From assembly GCF_024295625.1 (NCBI RefSeq), contig NZ_JANCOJ010000006.1:1-64000 (forward strand): a stretch of 64,000 nt of DNA. Reading direction: 5' to 3'. Made by a program: the position numbers and the translations under genes. Under the pieces are notes generated by a model. It was given only the letters and a program-made list of their open reading frames with translations. It was not told where the DNA came from and ran no database searches. Of the stretch, positions 58,281 through 64,000 are shown piece by piece. This DNA is from Streptococcus sp. CF8_St5-11 (GTDB lineage: Bacteria > Bacillota > Bacilli > Lactobacillales > Streptococcaceae). The first letter of the stretch is position 1; each line of letters begins with the position of its first letter.

Positions 58281-59309
58281 TTATTTTTTAAAATAGGTAA
58301 TTCCCATCGCAGATTTTACTTCATCTAGTGTTTGAGCTGCTACATTTCGAGCGCGCTCACTTCCTTTTTCAAGAATAGAGTAGACCTCACCCATATCCTT
58401 TGCAAACTCAAGGCGTCTTTCACGAATCGGTCTTAATTCACGATCTAAAATTTCTAAAAGATATCGTTTGGTCTTTACATCACCAAGTCCACCACGTTGA
58501 TAATGTTCTTTCATTTCTGCAATTTCAGCTGCATCTTCTGGACGGCCAAATACATTCAGGTAATGAAACACCATATTGCCTTCGATTTTTCCTGGATCCT
58601 CTACTTTAATATGATCAGGATCAGTATACATACTCATCACTTTTTTCTTTAAAGTATCTGCATCATCAGCTAGGTAAATGCCATTATTCAACGATTTAGA
58701 CATTTTAGCATTTCCGTCTAAACCAGGTAAGCGCCCTGCTGCTTCATTTTCAGGATAAATCCCTTCCGGTTCCACCAAAGTATCTGTGTTGTAAGCATGA
58801 TTAAAGGAACGAACAATCTCACGGGTTTGCTCAATCATTGGCTTTTGATCATTTCCTACTGGAACAAAATTCGCTTTAAATGCTGTGATATCGGCTGCTT
58901 GTGAAATAGGGTATACCAAAAATCCTGTTGGAATACTCTCACCAAAACCTTTTTGAGAAATCTCGGTTTTTACAGTTGGGTTTCTTTCAAGTCGCGCCAA
59001 AGATACTAGATTCATGTAATACATGGTTAATTCCGCTAATTCAGGAATCTGACTTTGAATGAAAATCGTAACTTTTTCAGGATCTAGTCCAGCTGCCAGA
59101 TAATCCAAAGCAACATTACCAATAGATTCTACAATCGTTTTTGGATCTTTTGCATGGTCTGTCAAAGCTTGCTGGTCTGCTAGGAAAACAAACATATTAT
59201 ACTCGTCTTTATTTTGCAACAAGACGCGATTTTTTAAAGAACCAACATAGTGGCCGATATGGAGTTTTCCTGTCGGTCTATCTCCTGTCAAAATGATGGG
59301 TTTTGTCAT
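58281..59309 (-). CDS. trpS: Tryptophanyl-tRNA synthetase
   Basis: About 342 residues from ATG 59309 (AAGGAG upstream; the in-frame extension to 59339 lacks an RBS). Class I motifs are present: [11 protein letters not shown] (HIGH, about residues 12-22) and [10 protein letters not shown] (KMSKS, about 204-213). It charges tRNA-Trp. An extended -10 promoter (TGCTATAAT, 59338-59346 on the minus strand) lies 29 bp upstream of the ATG. I see no T-box. Confidence 0.96.
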   Translation of the reverse strand: MTKPIILTGDRPTGKLHIGHYVGSLKNRVLLQNKDEYNMFVFLADQQALTDHAKDPKTIVESIGNVALDYLAAGLDPEKVTIFIQSQIPELAELTMYYMNLVSLARLERNPTVKTEISQKGFGESIPTGFLVYPISQAADITAFKANFVPVGNDQKPMIEQTREIVRSFNHAYNTDTLVEPEGIYPENEAAGRLPGLDGNAKMSKSLNNGIYLADDADTLKKKVMSMYTDPDHIKVEDPGKIEGNMVFHYLNVFGRPEDAAEIAEMKEHYQRGGLGDVKTKRYLLEILDRELRPIRERRLEFAKDMGEVYSILEKGSERARNVAAQTLDEVKSAMGITYFKK

Positions 59310-59406
59310 ACTCTTCTCCTTAATCGTTATCCCTATCATTATAGCACTTTCTAGTTGAAAATGTTAGTCTATCCTCTATGTTTGTAAGGAATTAACACTT
59401 TACTAA

Positions 59407-59449
59407 ACTGTCAATTTCGTTTACATCATTGTAAAAACAAATTGACAGT
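59407..59449. repeat. 43-bp inverted repeat between trpS and the ABC-F gene
   Basis: ACTGTCAATTT (59407-59417) and AAATTGACAGT (59439-59449) are perfect 11-bp arms. Inside them lies TTTACA-TCAT-TGTAAA. The repeat is upstream of both divergent promoters, so it is not a simple terminator. Confidence 0.7.
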
Positions 59450-59456
59450 AAAAAAG

Positions 59457-59485
59457 TTGAATTTTCCCCTATTTTCTAGTAAAAT
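59457..59485 (+). promoter_or_regulatory. Promoter of the ABC-F gene
   Basis: TTGAAT (59457-59462) and TAAAAT (59480-59485), 17 bp apart, 30 bp upstream of the start codon. Confidence 0.7.
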
Positions 59486-59514
59486 GAAGACATTATAGAA
59501 AGAGGAGAAAATCA

Positions 59515-61140
59515 TTGCTTACAGTATCAGACGTCTCACTACGTTTTAGTGATCGAAAATTGTTTGACGATGTCAATATCAACTTTACAGAAGGAAATAC
59601 ATACGGTCTCATCGGTGCCAACGGTGCTGGAAAGTCAACCTTTTTAAAAATTTTAGCTGGAGATATTGAACCAACAACTGGTCATATTTCTCTTGGCCCT
59701 GATGAACGTTTGTCTGTTTTGCGTCAAAATCACTTTGACTACGAAGACGAGCGGGTCATCGATGTTGTCATTATGGGAAATGAAAAGCTCTACAACATTA
59801 TGAAAGAAAAAGATGCTATCTACATGAAAGAAGATTTCTCTGATGAAGATGGTGTCCGTGCAGCTGAACTTGAAGGTGAATTTGCCGAACTTGGTGGATG
59901 GGAAGCAGAAAGTGAAGCATCTCAATTGCTTCAAAATCTAAATATTTCAGAAGACCTTCATTATCAAACTATGAGCGAGTTAGCCAATGGGGATAAAGTG
60001 AAAGTTCTCTTAGCTAAAGCCCTTTTTGGTAAACCAGATGTCCTTCTTTTGGACGAGCCGACCAATGGATTGGATATTCAATCCATTACCTGGTTAGAAG
60101 ATTTTCTGATTGATTTTGAAAATACGGTTATCGTTGTATCCCATGACCGCCACTTTTTGAATAAAGTCTGCACCCATATGGCAGATCTCGACTTTGGAAA
60201 AATCAAACTTTACGTCGGGAACTATGATTTCTGGAAAGAATCTTCTGAACTTGCAGCAAAATTACAAGCAGATAGAAATGCAAAAGCTGAAGAAAAAATT
60301 AAACAATTACAAGAGTTTGTCGCACGTTTCTCAGCCAACGCTTCAAAATCAAAACAAGCAACTTCGCGTAAAAAAATGCTTGACAAGATTGAACTTGAAG
60401 AAATTGTTCCATCTAGTCGGAAGTACCCATTTATCAACTTTAAGGCAGAACGAGAAATTGGTAACGATCTCTTGACAGTTGAAAATCTTTCTGTCAAGAT
60501 TGATGGAGAAACTATCCTTGACAATATCAGCTTTATCTTACGTCCTGGTGACAAAACCGCCCTTATCGGACAGAACGATATTCAAACAACCGCTTTGATC
60601 CGTGCATTGATGGATGATATTGAATATGAAGGAACTGTCAAGTGGGGAGTTACAACTAGTCGGTCTTATCTACCAAAAGACAACAGTCGGGATTTTGCAG
60701 GTGGTGAAAGTATTCTTGATTGGCTTCGTCAATTTGCAAGTAAAGAAGAAGATGACAATACTTTCCTTCGTGGTTTCTTAGGACGTATGCTCTTTTCAGG
60801 TGACGAAGTTAACAAGTCTGTCAACGTCTTGTCAGGGGGAGAAAAAGTTCGTGTCATGTTGTCTAAATTGATGCTCCTCAAGTCAAATGTTCTTGTACTG
60901 GATGATCCAACCAATCACTTGGATTTGGAGTCTATTTCAAGTTTGAATGATGGATTGAAGAATTTTAAAGAATCGATTATCTTTGCCAGCCATGACCACG
61001 AATTCATTCAAACACTCGCCAACCATATTATCGTTCTTTCAAAAAATGGCGTGATCGATCGTATTGATGAAACCTATGATGAGTTTCTTGAAAATGAAGA
61101 AGTTCAAGCAAAAGTGAAAGAACTTTGGAGCCAATCATAA
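59515..61140 (+). CDS. ABC-F family ATPase with asymmetric nucleotide sites
   Basis: The 541-residue soluble protein has two ABC domains and the inter-domain linker of ABC-F translation factors (YbiT/YkpA-like). Start is TTG 59515 with GAGGAG upstream. Domain 1: Walker A GANGAGKST (Lys40), Walker B LLLDEPTNGLD, but a degenerate signature (SELANGDK). Domain 2: the Walker A position reads GQNDIQTT (residues 352-359), with Thr358 in place of Lys, and Walker B LVLDDPTNHLD has Asp464 in place of the catalytic Glu, while its signature LSGGEK is canonical. So only the site formed by domain-1 Walker motifs and domain-2 signature looks competent. ABC-F proteins bind the ribosomal E site; antibiotic protection is not implied. 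Confidence 0.93.
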   Translation: MLTVSDVSLRFSDRKLFDDVNINFTEGNTYGLIGANGAGKSTFLKILAGDIEPTTGHISLGPDERLSVLRQNHFDYEDERVIDVVIMGNEKLYNIMKEKDAIYMKEDFSDEDGVRAAELEGEFAELGGWEAESEASQLLQNLNISEDLHYQTMSELANGDKVKVLLAKALFGKPDVLLLDEPTNGLDIQSITWLEDFLIDFENTVIVVSHDRHFLNKVCTHMADLDFGKIKLYVGNYDFWKESSELAAKLQADRNAKAEEKIKQLQEFVARFSANASKSKQATSRKKMLDKIELEEIVPSSRKYPFINFKAEREIGNDLLTVENLSVKIDGETILDNISFILRPGDKTALIGQNDIQTTALIRALMDDIEYEGTVKWGVTTSRSYLPKDNSRDFAGGESILDWLRQFASKEEDDNTFLRGFLGRMLFSGDEVNKSVNVLSGGEKVRVMLSKLMLLKSNVLVLDDPTNHLDLESISSLNDGLKNFKESIIFASHDHEFIQTLANHIIVLSKNGVIDRIDETYDEFLENEEVQAKVKELWSQS

Positions 61141-61144
61141 AAAT

Positions 61145-61177
61145 AAAGAGCCCTGAAATCATTATTTCAGGCTCTTT
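61145..61177 (+). terminator. Hairpin between the ABC-F and yfhO genes
   Basis: 14-bp stem with one bulge (61145-61159 with 61164-61177; AAAGAGC and CTGAAAT arms). No U-run follows, and the yfhO start codon lies 12 bp later with a poor RBS, so it may attenuate rather than end transcription. Confidence 0.6.
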
Positions 61178-61189
61178 CAGTAGAAATAT

Positions 61190-63757
61190 ATGAATAAAAC
61201 AAAGCTAAAAACATCCCTTTTTATAGTATCTTCTTTCCTGATTCCAGCTATCATGATGTTCTTTATTTACCTCTCACAAGGAATCTACTGGAACAGTGAT
61301 ACATCCCCCTTATTAGGAGATGGTTATCATCAGTATGTCATTTTTGATACCACACTTCGAAATATTTTACACGGGACAGACAGCCTATTTTACAGTTTTC
61401 AAAGTGGATTAGGTATTAATTTCTATGCACTCAGTAGCTATTATCTAGGAAGTTTCTTTTCTCCTCTTGTCTACTTCTTTAATGCACAATCCATGCCGGA
61501 TGCTGTTTACCTCATCACTCTTCTTAAATTTGGAGCTATTGGGTTAAGCACTTATATTAGTTTACATGGAATGTTTTCTAAAATTCCTAGATCCCTGGTT
61601 CTTACCCTTTCAACCTCATTTGCTCTTATGAGTTTTGCTATCAGCCAAATTGAAATCAAAACTTGGCTAGATGTTTTTATCCTAGCACCATTAATTCTTT
61701 ATGGATTCAAAAAACTCATTTACAATGAGGGAGAGATTCTCTACTTTATCAGCTTAACCAGCTTGTTTATCCAAAATTATTATTTTGGGTTTATGATGTC
61801 TATTTTTCTTATTTTATGGTACTTGACACAACTGTCATGGGACATCAAAGGAATTGGAAAACGCTTCTTTCATTTTGTGATTGTATCTATTTTATCAGTT
61901 ATAACAAGCCTTGTGATGTTATATCCAACCTTCTTAGATTTACGCACTCATGGAGAAAGTTTTTCAAAGGTTGACAGTATCTTTACAGAAAAAAGTTGGT
62001 ATCTTGACGTATTTGCAAAAAATTTCATTGGAAGTTTTGACACTACTAAATATGGATCAATTCCAATGATCTACGTGGGATTATTTCCACTTCTATTAGC
62101 GATCACCTTTTTCTTTGTAAAGTCGATCAAGTTTCACGTGAAACTTTCTTACTTTATACTCTTGACCATTCTTATTTTGAGTTTTCGTTTTCAATTATTA
62201 GATCTCCTTTGGCAAGGTATGCACGCGCCAAATATGTTTCTTCATCGATACTCTTGGATCTTTTCTTTGACGATTATTCTGATGGCAGGAGAAGTACTAA
62301 ATCGAATAGAGGAGATCACTTGGATTCGTTTTAGTCTTGCTAATTTCCTCCTTATTCTAGGATTTGGAGCAACTGTCCTTTACAGCAGTCACTATAAATT
62401 TTTAGATGCTGTCAATTTTATTGTTACTTTTGAATTTTTAATTGCTTTCTATTTGGTCTGTTTAGGATTTATCCTAAAAAAGATACCGCCTAGACTTTTC
62501 TATCTTTCGATCCTTTTTTTCTCCATTTTTGAATTATCGGTAAATAGTTATTATCAAATGGAAGGAATTGCGAATGAATGGGTCTTTGCTTCTCGATCAT
62601 CCTACGAACGCGACTTAAAAGCCATCCAATCCTTAGTAAGAGAGAAGACAGACTCAAATTATCGGACTGAGATTCTACATCCACAAACGGGCAATGATAG
62701 CATGAAGTATGGTTATAATGGAATTTCTCAATTTTCATCTGTACGAAATACGGATGCTAGCTCGACATTGGACAAACTAGGATTTAAATCTGAAGGAACT
62801 AACCTCAATCTTCGATACCAAAACAATTCTATTTTAATGGATAGTCTATTTGGTGTTCGCTATAATTTAAGCCAACAACCTGTTCAAAAATTTGGATTTA
62901 AAGAGATTGCAACCAAAAATGGAGTCTCACTTTCAGAAAACGAATATGCCTTACCAATCGCCTTTCTGTCAGCAAAACCTTATAAAAATACTTCCTTTAC
63001 GAATTTGACACTGGATAATCAGACACGATTCATCCATCAAATCACGGATGAAAAATATAAATTTTATAAGAAATTAAATATTCTCTCGCCTACTTCACAA
63101 AATACTACATCTTCGTTGCAAACTGCAAAAATTGAAGAAGATAGTCATCTTTCCTACGCAAGTATTCAATATGAAGTAACGGTTCCTGCCCATAGCCAAC
63201 TATATGTCAATGTTCCAAATTTACAATTTTCAAACGATGATCGGAAAGATATTGAAATCAGCTACAATGGACAGACCCAACGCTATACCATTGATAATGC
63301 CTTTCCATTCTTTTCAATTGGCCATTTTGACACAGAAGAAACAGTTACTATTCGTATGAGTTTTCCAGAAAATTCGACAGTCTCCTTTGATACACCAGAA
63401 TTTTTTGCTCTGGATCTTGACCAATACACACAAGCTATTGCTAGTATTCGTCAGCAAGAAGTTGCTATTCACAAAAAGAAAAACAAATTGGTAGCAGCCT
63501 ATAACGCAAATAGAGACACTACCCTTATTTTTACACTCCCTTATGATAAAGGCTGGTCAGCTAAACAAAATGGAAAGCCTATCCAAATTCATCGCATCCA
63601 GAAAGGATTAATGGGAGTTCGTGTTTCAAAAGGATCCGGAACAGTCACCTTAACATTTGTTCCCCAAGGTTTCATTGAAGGACTCATTGCCTTTTTCGTT
63701 GGAATCATTCTCTTCTTCCTCTACGAATGGAGACAAATAAAAAGACGAAAAAGTTAA
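61190..63757 (+). CDS. YfhO family multi-spanning membrane protein
   Basis: The 855-residue protein has about a dozen hydrophobic segments in its first 480 residues, a large extracytoplasmic C-terminal region (about 485-825) and a last helix (about 828-848) before a basic tail. The N-terminal SDTSPLLGDGYHQYV and SGLGINFYALSSYYLGSFFSP motifs are those of YfhO/GT-C-like proteins. Relatives in Gram-positives glycosylate teichoic acids or other surface polymers using lipid-linked sugars; that role is inferred. The RBS is weak. A parS site lies at 62130-62145. Confidence 0.85.
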   Translation: MNKTKLKTSLFIVSSFLIPAIMMFFIYLSQGIYWNSDTSPLLGDGYHQYVIFDTTLRNILHGTDSLFYSFQSGLGINFYALSSYYLGSFFSPLVYFFNAQSMPDAVYLITLLKFGAIGLSTYISLHGMFSKIPRSLVLTLSTSFALMSFAISQIEIKTWLDVFILAPLILYGFKKLIYNEGEILYFISLTSLFIQNYYFGFMMSIFLILWYLTQLSWDIKGIGKRFFHFVIVSILSVITSLVMLYPTFLDLRTHGESFSKVDSIFTEKSWYLDVFAKNFIGSFDTTKYGSIPMIYVGLFPLLLAITFFFVKSIKFHVKLSYFILLTILILSFRFQLLDLLWQGMHAPNMFLHRYSWIFSLTIILMAGEVLNRIEEITWIRFSLANFLLILGFGATVLYSSHYKFLDAVNFIVTFEFLIAFYLVCLGFILKKIPPRLFYLSILFFSIFELSVNSYYQMEGIANEWVFASRSSYERDLKAIQSLVREKTDSNYRTEILHPQTGNDSMKYGYNGISQFSSVRNTDASSTLDKLGFKSEGTNLNLRYQNNSILMDSLFGVRYNLSQQPVQKFGFKEIATKNGVSLSENEYALPIAFLSAKPYKNTSFTNLTLDNQTRFIHQITDEKYKFYKKLNILSPTSQNTTSSLQTAKIEEDSHLSYASIQYEVTVPAHSQLYVNVPNLQFSNDDRKDIEISYNGQTQRYTIDNAFPFFSIGHFDTEETVTIRMSFPENSTVSFDTPEFFALDLDQYTQAIASIRQQEVAIHKKKNKLVAAYNANRDTTLIFTLPYDKGWSAKQNGKPIQIHRIQKGLMGVRVSKGSGTVTLTFVPQGFIEGLIAFFVGIILFFLYEWRQIKRRKS
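62130..62145. promoter_or_regulatory. parS site inside the yfhO-family gene
   Basis: AGTTTCACGTGAAACT is a perfect 16-bp palindrome containing the complete GTTTCACGTGAAAC ParB core; only the outermost bases differ from TGTTTCACGTGAAACA. It again codes Phe-His-Val-Lys, in a predicted membrane-loop region. Confidence 0.85.
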
Positions 63758-63786
63758 GGAATCTAACCATCGGTTCACTTATAAAT

Positions 63787-63819
63787 AAAAGGCTAGGATA
63801 GTCATTATCCTAGCCTTTT
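63787..63819. terminator. Terminator after the yfhO-family gene
   Basis: Perfect 14-bp stem (63787-63800 with 63806-63819; AAAAGGCTAGGATA), 5-nt loop. Confidence 0.92.
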
Positions 63820-63825
63820 CAAAAC

Positions 63826-63847
63826 AAAAAAAACACCCAAATGGGTG
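63826..63847 (-). terminator. Terminator of the tRNA transcript
   Basis: Short GC-rich stem CACCC/GGGTG (63834-63838 with 63843-63847) followed on the minus strand by eight U, 9 bp beyond the tRNA-Asn 3' end. Confidence 0.8.
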
Positions 63848-63856
63848 CTATACTAG

Positions 63857-63930
63857 CTCCGCCAGTAGGACTCGAACCTACGACATCATGATTAACAGTC
63901 ATGCGCTACTACCAACTGAGCTATGGCGGA
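63857..63930 (-). tRNA. tRNA-Asn (GUU)
   Basis: A 74-nt cloverleaf on the minus strand. The 7-bp acceptor stem is TCCGCCA with TGGCGGA; the D arm (AGCTCAGTTGGTAG), the anticodon loop CTGTTAAT with GTT anticodon, and the T arm (GGTTCGAGTC) are all present. CCA is not encoded. Confidence 0.97.
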
Positions 63931-63938
63931 ATGAGATA

Positions 63939-64000
63939 TAGTCCGTACGGGATTCGAACCCGTGTTACCGCCGTGAAAAGGCGGTGTCTTAACCCCTTGA
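63939..64000 (-). tRNA. tRNA-Glu (UUC), 5' end cut by the window edge
   Basis: The 3' 62 nt of a tRNA on the minus strand: T arm GGTTCGAATCC, anticodon loop CTTTTCA with TTC anticodon, and acceptor 3' strand ACGGACT. The 5' acceptor strand and part of the D arm lie outside. A Glu-Asn tRNA pair at this place resembles the tRNAs next to comDE in related streptococci. Confidence 0.93.

Overview
The window is chromosomal DNA of a low-GC Gram-positive coccus, almost certainly a viridans-group Streptococcus (mitis/sanguinis/parasanguinis type; the species cannot be fixed from sequence alone). Evidence is the gene content and order: a CcpA/MalR-type maltodextrin locus (malP-malQ / malXCD-malA-malR), dltXABCD, gdpP-rplI-dnaB-veg, mnmA-nudix-mnmG, ymfF-ymfH-rodZ-pgsA-ecfA1-ecfA2-ecfT, S4-protein-recF, guaB, trpS, ABC-F, yfhO and a tRNA pair. 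A YSIRK/LPXTG surface protein fits the same group. The last third resembles the segment that precedes comCDE/oriC in streptococci, and three parS-like sites agree with an origin-proximal position. No prophage, CRISPR array or intact insertion sequence was seen.

Layout. 0-1 kb: nrdI and a small four-helix membrane protein. 1.4-4.3 kb: an LPXTG adhesin with a GbpC/antigen I/II-V-type domain. 5-16.8 kb: maltodextrin uptake and breakdown. Phosphorylase and amylomaltase are divergent from the binding protein, two permeases, MalA, the LacI-type repressor MalR and a cytoplasmic type I pullulanase; operators lie at both promoters. No ATPase is encoded, so a shared one (MsmK in relatives) must serve. 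16.8-20 kb: YitT protein, aspS and a small membrane protein, followed by a cluster of DnaA boxes. 20.2-24.7 kb: teichoic-acid D-alanylation (dltX-A-B-C-D). 24.8-29.8 kb: S41 peptidase, DUF4956 membrane protein, VTC-domain protein, then a divergent beta-helix lipoprotein and another lipoprotein. The VTC/DUF4956/beta-helix trio is the least understood module here. 29.9-33.4 kb: YhgE/Pip membrane protein and a divergent TetR regulator with matching operators. 33.5-37.1 kb: rpsD and a TPP-riboswitch-controlled thiamine-precursor ABC transporter.

37-45 kb: replication/translation housekeeping (veg, dnaB, rplI, the c-di-AMP phosphodiesterase gdpP, tRNA-modification genes mnmG and mnmA, a Nudix hydrolase). 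45.2-48.9 kb: two secreted LysM proteins with different lysozyme-like/terminal domains flank L-serine dehydratase (sdaAB, sdaAA) and a HAD phosphatase. 49-55 kb: an operon from two M16 peptidase-like proteins through a short RodZ and PgsA to the ECF transporter energising module. 55-61 kb: S4 protein/recF, guaB, trpS and an ABC-F ATPase whose second nucleotide site looks dead. 61-64 kb: a YfhO-family membrane protein, then tRNA-Asn and a truncated tRNA-Glu.

Main observations: parS sites embedded in coding DNA; an intergenic DnaA-box cluster away from any dnaA gene; two perfect CiaR-type direct repeats; a family of GTTTACA...TGTAAA(C) inverted repeats in intergenic DNA of the 41-60 kb part; and a 43-bp inverted repeat between trpS and the ABC-F gene. 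Gene starts were moved downstream from the longest reading frame where a ribosome binding site clearly favoured it; these cases are stated.
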